Source of the DNA: Terriglobia bacterium
Lineage (GTDB): Bacteria; Acidobacteriota; Terriglobia; Terriglobales; Acidobacteriaceae
Length of the DNA: 64,000 bases
Direction: 5' to 3'
Assembly: GCA_020072815.1 (NCBI GenBank)
Contig: JAIQGE010000007.1
Span: 232,449 to 296,448 of the forward strand
Shown here: positions 1 to 8,844 of the stretch, one piece after another
Layout: every line of letters starts with the position of its first letter
How positions within the stretch are numbered: position 1 is the stretch's first letter
Translations under genes and position numbers: made by a program
The notes under the pieces: model-generated
Databases searched by the model: none
The model's input: only the letters and a program-made list of their open reading frames with translations
Told to the model about the DNA's origin: nothing

Positions 1-406
1 CAGCGGCGCCGATGATGAAACCATTCTCAAGGCCCTGGCCGCCGGCGCCAAAGGCTACGTGGACGAAGCCGCGTCGCCCGCCGAGTTCATCCAGGCCATG
101 CGCATCGTGAATCAAGGCTCTGTTTGGGCCCCCCGGCGCGTGCTTTCCATTTTCATTGAGCGCGTCACGTCTTCACCGGGCCGAATTTTCCCCGCCGGCC
201 GCGTGACGTTTACGGACCGCGAAAAAGAAGTTCTGGAGCTGCTGGTGGCAGGGCGTTCCAACAAGGAAATCGGCTCCGTGCTGGGCATTGAGGAACGCAC
301 GGTGAAGGCCCACGTGGCCAAGCTGATGCGCAAAGTGGGAGTGCAGAACCGCATTGCGCTCTCCGTACATGCCATCACCCATTCGCTGGTGACCTCAGCC
401 AAGTAA
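1..406 (+). CDS. LuxR/NarL-family response regulator, C-terminal part (5' end outside window)
   Basis: The frame is open from base 2 and lacks its start, so this is the 3' part of a gene that begins upstream. The first visible residues (AAGAKGYVDEAAS) match the last strand and helix of a CheY-type receiver domain. A linker follows, then a LuxR helix-turn-helix (FTDREKEVLELLVAG, then NKEIGSVLGIEERTVKAHV). The protein is probably the DNA-binding output half of a two-component system. The phosphorylated Asp and the partner kinase lie outside the window. It ends with TAA at 404-406 and is followed by a strong hairpin terminator. Confidence 0.9.
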   Translation, partial: SGADDETILKALAAGAKGYVDEAASPAEFIQAMRIVNQGSVWAPRRVLSIFIERVTSSPGRIFPAGRVTFTDREKEVLELLVAGRSNKEIGSVLGIEERTVKAHVAKLMRKVGVQNRIALSVHAITHSLVTSAK

Positions 407-448
407 ATCGCTACAACGTAGATTCGCGAAAAAATTATCCAAGGACAG

Positions 449-475
449 GCCCGGCGAAATGCCGGGCTTTTCTCT
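449..475 (+). terminator. Rho-independent terminator after the LuxR regulator
   Basis: A 7-bp stem GCCCGGC / GCCGGGC with a 5-nt loop is followed by TTTTCTCTTT, 42 nt after the stop codon of the regulator. Confidence 0.85.
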
Positions 476-861
476 TTGCGCCGGCTGGCAATTCCGGTCG
501 CCTAGCCGACGCTTACTGCGGCACCATGCCGCGCTCCAGAAGCCCGCTGGAGCGTCCAGAACGCAAAAGAGGGGTACAGGGCGGACTATGGGCCTCCTGG
601 TCCAGCCTGGGGCAGGAAACGGTACCTGCTGTTGTGACAGTGCTTCAAAGTACATGTCCGTATTGGCCTGTCCATGCGGAACGCTGGTTACTTGCCCCAA
701 CTTCGGGGGCAGAGGATACTTTGCTCACCTACCACAGAACCTGGGAGACGGGGGTTGGACACGGTCACGAGGGTCGCCGTATCCAACCCTTTAATTTTTT
801 CCCGCATCTCCATACTTATCCGACTTCAGTGCTCTAAAATCAATTGTCAGTTGAGGAGACT
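476..861. other. Intergenic region without a recognisable gene
   Basis: About 390 bp. Short open frames on both strands show no recognisable domain and no convincing ribosome binding site. The last 10 bases contain GAGGAG, the binding site for the following gene. No RNA gene was recognised. Confidence 0.5.
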
Positions 862-1680
862 ATGAAGCGACTTGTTTCTCTGGTTCTGTTCGCCGTGGTA
901 ATCAGTAGTTTTGCGCTGGCTGAAACAGCCGCCGGAAGGGTGGAGTCCGCTGCCACCGTGCTGAGCGAAATCATGTCCACGCCAGACAAGGGAATTCCGG
1001 AAGAAATTCTGGGTTCGGCGAAGTGCGTGGCGGTGGTGCCCTCGCTGATCAAGGGCGGTTTTGTGTTTGGCGGAGCGCATGGCCGGGGTATGGCCACCTG
1101 CCGCACCGCTGACGGATGGAGCGCGCCCGCTCCCTTTGCCATGACCGGAGGCAGCTTTGGCCTCCAGATTGGCGTGCAAGGCGTGGACCTGGTCATGATG
1201 GTGATGAATGACCGCGGCATGCAGGCCCTGCTTTCCAGCAAATTCAAAGTCGGCGCTGACGCTTCCGCCGCCGCAGGGCCGGTGGGCCGCCACGCTGAAG
1301 GCTCCACCGACTGGAAGATGCGCGCTGAAGTCCTTACGTACTCGCGCGCCCGCGGGCTGTTCGCCGGGATCACCATCAACGGTTCTTCGATTACCCAGGA
1401 TGAAGATGCCACCCGCGAGCTCTACGGCCGCATGGTCCCCTTCAAGACCATCCTGACTGGAGCGGTGGCCACGCCGGCCAACGGCGAGCCATTTGTGGCG
1501 GCAGTCCGCAAGGCCGCGGGCGTACAGACCACTTCTGCGCCGGCGCCCAAGAGCAACGTCCCGGTCAATCCTCCGCCGGCGGCGACGACTCCCGCGAGTG
1601 ATCCGGCGCCTTCGCCAACCCCGAGCCCGGGCCTCATGAGCAAGAACCAGGCGCCGGCGAGTATTGCGTTTGCGCCGTGA
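862..1680 (+). CDS. Secreted SYLF-domain (Ysc84-type lipid-binding) protein
   Basis: 272 residues. Residues 1-20 (MKRLVSLVLFAVVISSFALA) are a signal peptide. The body carries the SYLF/Ysc84 signature: AKCVAVVPSLIKGGFVFGG, a GRGMATCR segment, then GGSFGLQIGVQGVDLVMMVMN and the glycine/alanine-rich GADASAAAGPVGR. In eukaryotes this domain binds phosphoinositides; bacterial members are exported proteins of unknown role. The C-terminal 60 residues are a Pro/Ala/Ser-rich low-complexity tail. The ATG at 862 is preferred over the in-frame TTG at 844 because GAGGAG lies just before it and the signal peptide starts there. It appears monocistronic and ends before a terminator. Confidence 0.85.
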   Translation: MKRLVSLVLFAVVISSFALAETAAGRVESAATVLSEIMSTPDKGIPEEILGSAKCVAVVPSLIKGGFVFGGAHGRGMATCRTADGWSAPAPFAMTGGSFGLQIGVQGVDLVMMVMNDRGMQALLSSKFKVGADASAAAGPVGRHAEGSTDWKMRAEVLTYSRARGLFAGITINGSSITQDEDATRELYGRMVPFKTILTGAVATPANGEPFVAAVRKAAGVQTTSAPAPKSNVPVNPPPAATTPASDPAPSPTPSPGLMSKNQAPASIAFAP

Positions 1681-1728
1681 GCCGGAGCGCGTCGCTGACC
1701 AGGTTCTGGCCGGATCAAATTTCAAAAG

Positions 1729-1760
1729 ACGGGAGCAGTGAAGCTCCCGTTTTTGTTTTT
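1729..1760 (+). terminator. Rho-independent terminator after the SYLF gene
   Basis: An 8-bp stem ACGGGAGC / GCTCCCGT with a 6-nt loop is followed by TTTTTGTTTTT. Confidence 0.9.
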
Positions 1761-1837
1761 CCGCGCGAAAGCGCCAGACGTGGTTGAAAATTGAAATATT
1801 GTTGCTGCGATGGTACCGTCCAAAGTTCCCGAACTCT

Positions 1838-2758
1838 ATGGCAAGAGAACGCAGTGCGATGCGGCACCGGCTTGAGTACGCTCCGGTGTGGTTGCTGGCG
1901 GCGGTCATGCGCTGGCTGCCGCGGCCGCTGGCGCACGGCATCGGCATCAGCATCGCCATGCTGGTGTACGCCGTGCATGCCCGGCTGCGGCGGGTCGGGC
2001 GGCGAAACCTGGACCTGGCATTTCCCGGAAAAAGCCGGAAGGAAAAAAAGAAAATTCTGCGCGGAGTGTTTGCCGGACTGGGCCGCCAACTCGCGGAGTT
2101 CTGCCTGTTTCCGCGTTACACCGCGGAGAATTTGCCGCGCATCGCGGTCTATGAAGGCTTCCACAATTTTGCTGAAGCCCAGGCCCTGGGCAAAGGCGTA
2201 ATTTTTCTTACCGCGCACTTCAGCGGATGGGAAGTCAGCTCGTTCGCGCATTCGCTCTACGGCCATCCCATGAACATCGTCGCCCGGCCGCTGGACAATC
2301 CTTATCTGGATGCCCGGGTGGAGCGGTACCGCACCATGCACGGCAACACCGTCATCTCCAAGCAGGATTTTGCCCGCGCCTTGCTGAAGCTGCTCAAACG
2401 CGGGGAAGTGGTGGGCATCCTGATGGACACCAACATGACCCCGCCCCAAGGCGCTTTTGTGGACTTCTTTGGCATTCCCGCCTGCACCGCCACGGGCATC
2501 GCGCGCGTTGCCTTGCATACCGGGGCAGCCGTGGTGCCGGGTTTCTGCATTTGGGACAAGCCAAGTGGCCGCTACAAAATATGCATGGAGCCGGCGGTAA
2601 AACTGGTCCGCACCGGCGACGACGAAGCCGACGCGGTGACCAACACCGCGTTGTTCAACAAAGTGATTGAAACCTACGCCACGCGCTATCCCGATCAATG
2701 GTTGTGGGTGCATCGGCGATGGAAGACCAGGCCGGAAGGACAGCCAGGGTTGTATTGA
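1838..2758 (+). CDS. LpxL/HtrB-like lysophospholipid (lipid A-type) acyltransferase
   Basis: 306 residues from ATG 1838; ATG 1859 is also possible, and a TTG at 1784 would add 18 residues. The family transfers acyl chains from acyl-ACP to lipid A precursors or other lipids at the inner membrane. The catalytic HX4E motif is visible as HFSGWE. A second block DTNMTPPQGAFVDFFG corresponds to the substrate-binding part of the fold, followed by the usual PGFCIWDK strand. An N-terminal hydrophobic stretch (VWLLAAVMRWLP, then IGISIAMLVYAV) fits membrane association. Length is normal for LpxL homologues. Whether it acts on lipid A or on an aminolipid cannot be told from sequence. Confidence 0.88.
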   Translation: MARERSAMRHRLEYAPVWLLAAVMRWLPRPLAHGIGISIAMLVYAVHARLRRVGRRNLDLAFPGKSRKEKKKILRGVFAGLGRQLAEFCLFPRYTAENLPRIAVYEGFHNFAEAQALGKGVIFLTAHFSGWEVSSFAHSLYGHPMNIVARPLDNPYLDARVERYRTMHGNTVISKQDFARALLKLLKRGEVVGILMDTNMTPPQGAFVDFFGIPACTATGIARVALHTGAAVVPGFCIWDKPSGRYKICMEPAVKLVRTGDDEADAVTNTALFNKVIETYATRYPDQWLWVHRRWKTRPEGQPGLY

Positions 2759-2794
2759 ATTCTGCGCGATTAGCAAATCCTTCAATTGCAGAAG

Positions 2795-2925
2795 TCTGGC
2801 GAATCCCAGCCCGAAGGGCGAAAGAGCCTAGCCCAGGCGCGTAAGCCCTGGGTAGCAGAGGAAATGAAGTATGTCTTCCGCTCTTGCCGAAGGCAAGCGC
2901 GTAGCGTCAGCGAAGCGCCAAAGAA
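2795..2925. repeat. Intergenic palindromic repeat region
   Basis: Lies between the convergent acyltransferase and holB genes. It contains an imperfect dyad CCCAGGCGCGTAAGCCCTGGG (about 2832-2852) resembling the CCCAGCG...CGCTGGG dyad near 14320. It also contains TGCCGAAGGCAAGCGCG (about 2885-2901), which recurs exactly on the other strand at 39206-39222. No coding function seen. Confidence 0.6.
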
Positions 2926-2926
2926 T

Positions 2927-4045
2927 CTAACGCTCCATGGAAACGGCAAACGCATCCAACGAGAGGGAACGCAGCACATTGCGCCGCATGCCGCTGTGGA
3001 CCTGGTCCAGTTGATGGGTCGCCTGCGCGATCCAGGAAAAATCTACGGCCGCAGCCAGCGACTTCAACTCGGCCTGAATATCCATGTTGCGGACCAACTC
3101 CGGCGCGCCGGACGTCAGTGACAGCATGTCCTTGAGCAGACCAAAGGTCGCCGCCAGCAAGCGGTCGGTTTTGTCTTTGCCTTCACCGCCGGCGCGATAG
3201 CTTTCCGTGGTGCGGAAAAGATCCGAGTGGTCAGCGGCGCGCACCGCTGCGGTCACCACGGCCAGAGCGTCTTTGCGCGCGGCCATGTACTCTTCCATAT
3301 CCAGCGAACGGGCGCGACCCAAGGCCCCACCGCTCAACCGCGCGGCCAACTGCCGCTGGCGCAGGTTCCACTCCGGACGATGCTTCGCCAGGTATTGCTC
3401 GACTTCCTCCACCGGCAGCGCGCTCAACGTGAAAATCACGCAACGCGAGCGAATGGTCGGCAGCAGTTCGCCCGGATTGCGAGCCAGCAGGAAAATGGTG
3501 GCGTAGTCCGGCGGTTCTTCCAGAACTTTGAGCAACGCGTTGGCGGCTTCTTTCATGAACGCGGCGTCGCTGAAAATGAAGACGCGGCGGCGGGCTTCCG
3601 CCGGCTTATAGTGAATGGTGTTGATGACCTGCCGCACCTGGTCCACCTTGATCATCATTTGCGGCGGGTCCGGCGGGATGACCAGCACTTCCGGATGGGT
3701 TTGAATGAGGATGCGGGTCTCGCGTTTGTCGGTGTCGCGCATGGCTTCGCGGGCTTCCACGGCCTCGGCGAAGCGGGCGTCAAGGTCGGCGGCCTGGCCG
3801 ATGCGACGGCAGTTTTCGCAGACTCCGCAGAAATCGGGGAGGCCATCGGTTTCAAAACTACTTTCCGGCCGATCACCCGATGATCCGGTGCAATTCATGG
3901 CCTGGGCCAGCATCAGGGCCAATGTGTATTTGCCAGAGCCCTGCGGCCCGGCGAGAATCACGGAATGGGGGAAGCGTTCGCGCGCCAGCATTTCGCGCAA
4001 CTGGCGGACCACGTTCTCATTGCCGTGAAAGTCGCTAAAACCCAT
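2927..4045 (-). CDS. holB: DNA polymerase III, delta prime subunit
   Basis: 372 residues from the ATG at 4045 (MGFSDFHGNENVVRQLREML); an in-frame start at 4075 would add ten unusual residues. Delta prime is a clamp-loader subunit. It shows the AAA+ layout: GPQGSGKYTLAL at the P-loop, a Cys-rich zinc module (C..., then CGVCENC), KVDQVRQVINTIHYKP, the AAA+ core DAAFMKEAANALLKVLEEPP and the sensor-1/SRC-like block TIRSRCVIFTLSALP. The P-loop has Tyr where Ser/Thr normally coordinates magnesium, which fits delta prime being an ATP-silent subunit. Unlike many bacteria, holB is not next to tmk here; tmk lies about 6 kb away. Confidence 0.92.
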   Translation of the reverse strand: MGFSDFHGNENVVRQLREMLARERFPHSVILAGPQGSGKYTLALMLAQAMNCTGSSGDRPESSFETDGLPDFCGVCENCRRIGQAADLDARFAEAVEAREAMRDTDKRETRILIQTHPEVLVIPPDPPQMMIKVDQVRQVINTIHYKPAEARRRVFIFSDAAFMKEAANALLKVLEEPPDYATIFLLARNPGELLPTIRSRCVIFTLSALPVEEVEQYLAKHRPEWNLRQRQLAARLSGGALGRARSLDMEEYMAARKDALAVVTAAVRAADHSDLFRTTESYRAGGEGKDKTDRLLAATFGLLKDMLSLTSGAPELVRNMDIQAELKSLAAAVDFSWIAQATHQLDQVHSGMRRNVLRSLSLDAFAVSMER

Positions 4046-4286
4046 GGCGATGATTGTATCCACAGAACGCCGCATGCGACACTGCCCGGGACCGTGGAGC
4101 TTGGCGCCATCCGCCGCGCCATGGCAAATCTCTCATGCCGCACCCGTATCCTGGCGTGTTACCATTGGAGTGTTGTTGGAATGATTGTCCTCGACTCGGA
4201 TAGACTCGTCGCCGCTTCTGCCGCCTGCCTATTTCTGCTGAGAACAGCCTCTTCAAAAGACTTCCACACTGCAAAGGAAATGGAAC

Positions 4287-4613
4287 ATGAAAATTTTCGT
4301 TGGCAACTTCTCTTTCAGCACCACTGAGTCAGACCTGCGGTCGCTTTTTGAGCCCTACGGGAACATTGAAAGCGCTTCCGTGGTCACGGACCGGCAGACC
4401 GGCCGCTCGCGCGGCTTTGGTTTTGTGGAGATGAATGACAAGGGAGAAGCGGAAAAGGCCATTGCGGCCCTGAACGGCAAGGAAGTGGGCGGGCGCACGC
4501 TGAACGTGAACGAAGCCCGGCCCAAGACCGACAGCCCGCGTGGCGGCGGACGTGGCGGCAGCCGTGACGACTACCAAGGGCACGCGCGCCAGCCTCGCGA
4601 ACCTCGCTGGTGA
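4287..4613 (+). CDS. RRM-type RNA-binding protein
   Basis: 108 residues. A single RNA-recognition motif covers residues 1-80, with RNP2 (KIFVGNFSF) and RNP1 (RGFGFVEM), both with the expected aromatic residues. The tail is Arg/Gly-rich (RGGGRGGSRDD), as in cyanobacterial and proteobacterial Rbp proteins that are often cold-induced. It probably binds single-stranded RNA or acts as an RNA chaperone. A purine-rich AAAGGAAATGGA precedes the ATG. The upstream gene holB is divergent. Confidence 0.93.
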   Translation: MKIFVGNFSFSTTESDLRSLFEPYGNIESASVVTDRQTGRSRGFGFVEMNDKGEAEKAIAALNGKEVGGRTLNVNEARPKTDSPRGGGRGGSRDDYQGHARQPREPRW

Positions 4614-4843
4614 ACCTGCCTGCGCCGTCTCACGACGACGCAGCACTGTAGTGATGACACTGCGGGGAAACAAAACATTGCGGTTCGGTTGCTCTGGCCG
4701 CGGTGGACGAGAGAATATCAGTAACGTTGTTTGCGTTCCCACACGCAGGCTAAAGATAGAAACAAGAGACCTTCTTCGAAGCCAACGCCAGATGAGCACT
4801 GTCGCCTTCGCGGACCAAGTCCCAACCGCACACGAGGTGTATC
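4614..4843. other. Intergenic region, nothing recognised
   Basis: About 230 bp between the RRM gene and the small gene at 4844. No hairpin followed by a T-run and no homologous reading frame was seen. Confidence 0.4.
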
Positions 4844-5062
4844 ATGCGCTCCGGTCTAATCTTCGCCGTGTCGTCCCGAATACCCAATCGTTATTTGCTG
4901 TGCCGAACGATATCTGCTTCGGCGAGGAAGATGCATCGCGACGGCGCCTCCACCGCGCAGAGCATCAATCGTTGCCTCCAGGCCCTGCATGACGCACCCG
5001 CACAATCGCACGATGGCGCGCCGCTGCCCGCCGGCGATGGCGGCGTTCCCACGCTTGAGTAG
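4844..5062 (+). CDS. Small protein, possibly RNA polymerase omega-like
   Basis: 72 residues with a good ribosome binding site (GAGGTG, 5 nt before the ATG) and a strong terminator 35 nt after the stop. The segment RIPNRYLLCRTISASARKMH resembles the N-terminal 'NRY-L-...-A-K-R-AR' region of RNA polymerase omega subunits, which contacts beta prime. This is a weak, by-eye similarity: the second half (Pro/Ala/Asp-rich) matches nothing I recognise. It could also be an unrelated small protein. The signals around it argue for a real gene more than the protein sequence does. Confidence 0.5.
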   Translation: MRSGLIFAVSSRIPNRYLLCRTISASARKMHRDGASTAQSINRCLQALHDAPAQSHDGAPLPAGDGGVPTLE

Positions 5063-5094
5063 AGAAATTGCTGCAAGAGGTCTGAACAAAGAGA

Positions 5095-5122
5095 AATGCG
5101 GCCCTGAGGCCGCATTTTGTTT
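5095..5122 (+). terminator. Rho-independent terminator
   Basis: A 9-bp stem AATGCGGCC / GGCCGCATT with loop CTGA is followed by TTGTTTT. It closes the small gene at 4844-5062 and lies in front of the convergent gene ending at 5149. Confidence 0.88.
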
Positions 5123-5148
5123 TGCGGGCTGAAGCAGCCCATCACTTA

Positions 5149-5349
5149 TTAAAAGTCGTTGAAGTCAAAGCCTTCTGGCTGGCCGTCCGGGTCAAACTTC
5201 ACCGTGAGTTCCCCGGTGCGTTCCGCCGGAGGAAGGGCTTCCTGCTCCAGTTTGCGTTGTGCCTTCTTCTGGGCTTTTTCGATCCGCTTTTCCTGCCGGG
5301 ACCGTTCCTTTTGCCGCTTAGCATGAGTGGTACGTGAGGCTCCAGCCAT
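5149..5349 (-). CDS. Small highly charged hypothetical protein
   Basis: 66 residues from the ATG at 5349, chosen because GAGAGGAG lies just upstream on the minus strand. The middle is a Lys/Arg/Glu/Gln-rich helix (KRQKERSRQEKRIEKAQKK, then AQRKLEQEA) likely to be a lone coiled coil. The C-terminal end is acidic (VKFDPDGQPEGFDFNDF). I do not recognise the family; small basic proteins of this kind occur in acidobacteria without assigned function. No membrane segment or signal peptide. Confidence 0.65.
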   Translation of the reverse strand: MAGASRTTHAKRQKERSRQEKRIEKAQKKAQRKLEQEALPPAERTGELTVKFDPDGQPEGFDFNDF

Positions 5350-5732
5350 GAATACTCCTCTCAGTGAGTGGGACCAGCGGCCTTCATGGAGCCGCCTGCT
5401 CCTGGTTACGATTGCAGCGCCGTTCGCTTTGGGCGCCACCCTCTAGCCTTGCGGTCGGGACGCAGTAGCGAGTATTCGGTTCTGAAAAAATTGGTGTTGA
5501 GAACAGAAGTTCTCTGTTCTTTAAGAATAACACGTCACGGTAAAAATTACCGACTGGCAACCGCGAAAGATGGTCAAAAAAGCCGGGCTCCGCGCCCGCT
5601 TGCTCCGCTTGCGCGCCGCATGATGCCATTGCCCTGGGGCCCAGGTGTTAATGCACCAAGGGTGTAATGCGCGGCCCTCCCCGAGCGTCAGGTAGGTAAG
5701 GACACCGCACCGATTTGGACGGAGTCATCGGA
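5350..5732. other. Intergenic region with one small dyad
   Basis: About 380 bp between divergent genes, so it should hold promoters for both. The only clear structure is a perfect 8-bp inverted repeat AGAACAGA-N5-TCTGTTCT at 5500-5520, which could be an operator. No gene seen. Confidence 0.4.
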
Positions 5733-6683
5733 ATGAAACGTACGCACAAAATCCCGCTTGTCCTGCTGGGCGCATATCTGCTGTTGGCTGCTATGGGAGG
5801 AGTTTTTGTCGCTGAAGGCAGCCTGCATCTGCAACGAAGGCCTTTGGCTCACCGGCAAGAGGCCTTGGATCTGGCGCGGGACAGGTATCAGGCTGAGCTG
5901 CAGGACGTGAGCATCCAGGCCGCGGACGCAATTACTTTGAAGGCCTGGTACATCCATCCCAAAAGGTTCAACGGCAACGCCGTGATTCTATTGCACGGCG
6001 TCACCGACAATCGCGAAGGCGTAGCCGGCTACGGCAAACTTTTTCTGGACCACGGGTTCGCCGTCCTGCTGCCCGACGCGCGCGGCCACGGCGAGAGCGG
6101 CGGCGCCATGGCCACCTACGGCATCGAGGAAGCCGATGACCTTCATCGCTGGGTCTCGTGGATCTACCAGCATGATCCGCCGCAATGCGTTTACGGCTTT
6201 GGCGAATCCTATGGCGCTGCGCTGATGCTGCAGTCGCTGGCGGCGGAGCCCAGATATTGCGCTGTCGCCGTGGAAAGCGCGTTCTCCACCGCGCGCGAGA
6301 TGAGCTATGAGCGGGTCTCCGGGCCGTTCCACATGAAGCCCTGGTTCGGAAAGACGATAGGCCGCCCGGCGATTGAATCCGCCGTGATCTATGCCAAAGC
6401 GCGTTACGGCGTGAACCTGCTGGGCCCCAGCCCGCTGGACGCGGTGAGGCACTCGCTGGTTCCCGTGCTGCTGATCCATGGCGAGAAGGACCAGACCATC
6501 AGCCCGCATCACTCGCAACTCATCGCCCAGGCCGCGCCTGACCACGTGCAGCTCTGGCTGGTGCCCCACGCCGGGCACACCGGGGCATGGGCGGCCGCCC
6601 ATCAGGAGTTTGAAGAACGCTTGCTGAGCTGGTTTACCGACCATCCGCGGCAAGCGGCGGGTTCACAGCACGCCGCGCCCTGA
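5733..6683 (+). CDS. Alpha/beta hydrolase with N-terminal membrane anchor
   Basis: 316 residues from the ATG at 5733, with GGAG upstream; a TTG at 5715 is in frame. Residues 5-27 form a hydrophobic signal or anchor. The alpha/beta-hydrolase signature is complete: LLHGVTDNREG for the oxyanion loop, nucleophile elbow GFGESYGAA, acid HGEKDQT, and catalytic His in PHAGHTGAW. It is closest in look to the YhfP/BEM46-type 'alpha/beta hydrolase, dipeptidyl peptidase-like' serine hydrolases. The substrate is unknown. It stands alone, with a 380-bp upstream and 250-bp downstream gap. Confidence 0.85.
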   Translation: MKRTHKIPLVLLGAYLLLAAMGGVFVAEGSLHLQRRPLAHRQEALDLARDRYQAELQDVSIQAADAITLKAWYIHPKRFNGNAVILLHGVTDNREGVAGYGKLFLDHGFAVLLPDARGHGESGGAMATYGIEEADDLHRWVSWIYQHDPPQCVYGFGESYGAALMLQSLAAEPRYCAVAVESAFSTAREMSYERVSGPFHMKPWFGKTIGRPAIESAVIYAKARYGVNLLGPSPLDAVRHSLVPVLLIHGEKDQTISPHHSQLIAQAAPDHVQLWLVPHAGHTGAWAAAHQEFEERLLSWFTDHPRQAAGSQHAAP

Positions 6684-6929
6684 TGACGCCCGACGATTTC
6701 CGGTTGCCTCGGCAGGGGTGTGTTCGCAATTCCGGAATTCAGAACACAATCTCCTATCGCGCCAGCAAGTCCCTCCGCAGAGCTAATCTGAAATTCCTTA
6801 AGTGCAAGTTGCAAGACTCGGGGCGCTAGGCGCCCCTGCTGCTTCCAGTAGTCCATCTACACCTGGCCGAGTACGCCTTGCTTTACCAGAAGCAGGGAGA
6901 TTCCAACTCTAAAAGAATGAGGTGTCGTA

Positions 6930-8750
6930 ATGGATCAAACTTTCCCCCGAAGCAAGTTTTTCACTTTTTGTCTTGTGCTGGCGATGGCGATAGTTTTTCA
7001 GGCCGCCGCCGGAGCGCAAACTCTGATACCCGGTGGGCAGCCGCCGGATTGGCCGCAGTGGGGCTTGAATCCCCAGCACACGCTGTTTGATGGAGGCGTA
7101 ATCGGACAGCCCCTCAACACCAACATTGTCAACCTGATTTACGATTTCAACACGGACGCTGAGAAAGCTGACCCCAATGCTCAGGGCACCCTGCTGGTGC
7201 ATTATCAGGTCCCGCTGGTGGACGGCAATGACGTGTTCATCGAGTCCAAGGACGGAACCTACAGCAACAGCACTTACAGCACACAGCAGTGGCACCAGAA
7301 CAAATACAGCTGGCACGCGGGCGCTCTAGTGAAACAATGGACGTTCAATACCGACTGGTTTGCTCCGGGCTCCTCCAGCCTTTTCTGGGAGCCGGTGTAC
7401 CACGCGGCGCTGGCCAACGGATTTCTCTATGATCCGGGGAAGGGCGGCACCATCTTCAAGATCAACAAATCCACGGGCGCGGTGGTGAAGCGCATCAATC
7501 CATTCGGCACCACCATTGATGCCAACACCTTTACGGCATCGCCGCTGAGCGCGGACTCCAGCGGGAACATTTATTACAACGTCATCCAGGTCACGCAAAA
7601 TAACCCGACAGGCTTTCTGACCGACGATGTGGTCAACTCCTGGCTGGTGAAGGTGACCCCGACTGACGTAGTGACAAAGGTCAGCTACAGCACCCTGCTG
7701 GCGCAAGCACAGATCAAAGGCGATGCGGTCCCCCGCGCCAATGACCGCTGTAACGTGTCCTTTAGCCCCACGCAGTTGCCGTGGCCACCTCAAGGCAATT
7801 CCAACCCGCAGACCACGCCCTGCGGCAGCCAGCGCGCGGCCATGAACATTGCTCCGGCCATCGCGCCCAACGGCACCATTTACACCATCAGCAAGGCGCA
7901 CCTGGTGACCCGCTACAACTACCTGGTGGCGGTGAATCCCAACATGACCGGGAAGTGGGCGGCCTCATTCCGCAACCGGCTCAATGATGGCTGCGGCGTG
8001 AGCTTCCCCATCGGCAATCCGGGCGGCGCCGGGGCCAACGGCGGATGCGCGGCCGGAGCCACCTTCGGCGTTGATCCCGCAACCAACGAACCGCCCCCCG
8101 GACGCGTGCTGGATGACTCTTCATCGACTCCCACCATCGCGCCCGACGGCAGCATCTTCTATGGGGCGTACACGCTCTACAACTTCGCCCAGGGACACAT
8201 GTTCCATTTCAGCGCGAACGGTGATTTTCTGAATGCTTTCAACTTCGGGTGGGACAACACGCCGGCCATCTATCCCCACGGCGGGACCTACTCGGTGGTT
8301 TTCAAGAACAATCACTACGGCGGGGTGGGATTCGGAGATTATTGCAGCGATCCCAACTGGTGCCCGGACCGCTCGAACCCCAACGCGTCATTCCTGGGGC
8401 CCGAACAGTACTTTGTTTCCCAGTTTGATCCCAACCTGAACATTCAGTGGAGTTTCCAGAACACCAACACCCAGAGCTGCACTCGCAACCCGGATGGAAG
8501 CCTGACTTGCGTTTCCGACCATCCTAACGGTTTTGAGTGGTGCGTGAACGCCGCGGTGGTGGACGCCAACGGCGTGGTCTATGCCAACAGCGAGGATGGA
8601 AATCTCTACGCCATCGGCCAGGGAGGGACCCTGAATCAAAGTATCTTCCAGCAACTTGCCATTGGCGCGGCGTACACTCCCGCATCCATGGACAACAACG
8701 GAAGAATCTACTCGCAGAATGACGGCCACCTGTTCGTCGTCGGAAGGTAG
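6930..8750 (+). CDS. Secreted PQQ-like beta-propeller repeat protein
   Basis: 606 residues with a signal peptide (FFTFCLVLAMAIVFQAAAGA) and a mature start near AQTLIPGGQPP. The first block PDWPQWGLNPQHTLFDGG is the typical opening of PQQ-dehydrogenase-like propellers. Repeated blades are seen as SGNIYYNVI, NGTIYTISKAHLV, DGSIFYGAYTLYN, NGVVYANSEDGNLYAIG and NGRIYSQNDGHLFVV. Cysteines in the second half may form disulfides, fitting a periplasmic or extracellular location. Catalytic calcium/PQQ ligands were not identified, so it is probably structural or binding and not a quinoprotein dehydrogenase. GAGGTG lies upstream, and a terminator follows. Confidence 0.8.
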   Translation: MDQTFPRSKFFTFCLVLAMAIVFQAAAGAQTLIPGGQPPDWPQWGLNPQHTLFDGGVIGQPLNTNIVNLIYDFNTDAEKADPNAQGTLLVHYQVPLVDGNDVFIESKDGTYSNSTYSTQQWHQNKYSWHAGALVKQWTFNTDWFAPGSSSLFWEPVYHAALANGFLYDPGKGGTIFKINKSTGAVVKRINPFGTTIDANTFTASPLSADSSGNIYYNVIQVTQNNPTGFLTDDVVNSWLVKVTPTDVVTKVSYSTLLAQAQIKGDAVPRANDRCNVSFSPTQLPWPPQGNSNPQTTPCGSQRAAMNIAPAIAPNGTIYTISKAHLVTRYNYLVAVNPNMTGKWAASFRNRLNDGCGVSFPIGNPGGAGANGGCAAGATFGVDPATNEPPPGRVLDDSSSTPTIAPDGSIFYGAYTLYNFAQGHMFHFSANGDFLNAFNFGWDNTPAIYPHGGTYSVVFKNNHYGGVGFGDYCSDPNWCPDRSNPNASFLGPEQYFVSQFDPNLNIQWSFQNTNTQSCTRNPDGSLTCVSDHPNGFEWCVNAAVVDANGVVYANSEDGNLYAIGQGGTLNQSIFQQLAIGAAYTPASMDNNGRIYSQNDGHLFVVGR

Positions 8751-8796
8751 CCGTCTTTATCGAGGCAGCACTAAGCTGCCCGTTCATCCTGCCTTT

Positions 8797-8828
8797 GGAG
8801 GCCCGCGAGCCGGGCCTCCATTTTTTTA
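8797..8828 (+). terminator. Rho-independent terminator after the propeller gene
   Basis: A GC-rich stem GGAGGCCCG / CGGGCCTCC closes on a short loop (CGAGC) and is followed by ATTTTTTT. The T-run serves the + strand gene. Confidence 0.88.
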
Positions 8829-8844
8829 GGAGAGCCGATGCTGG

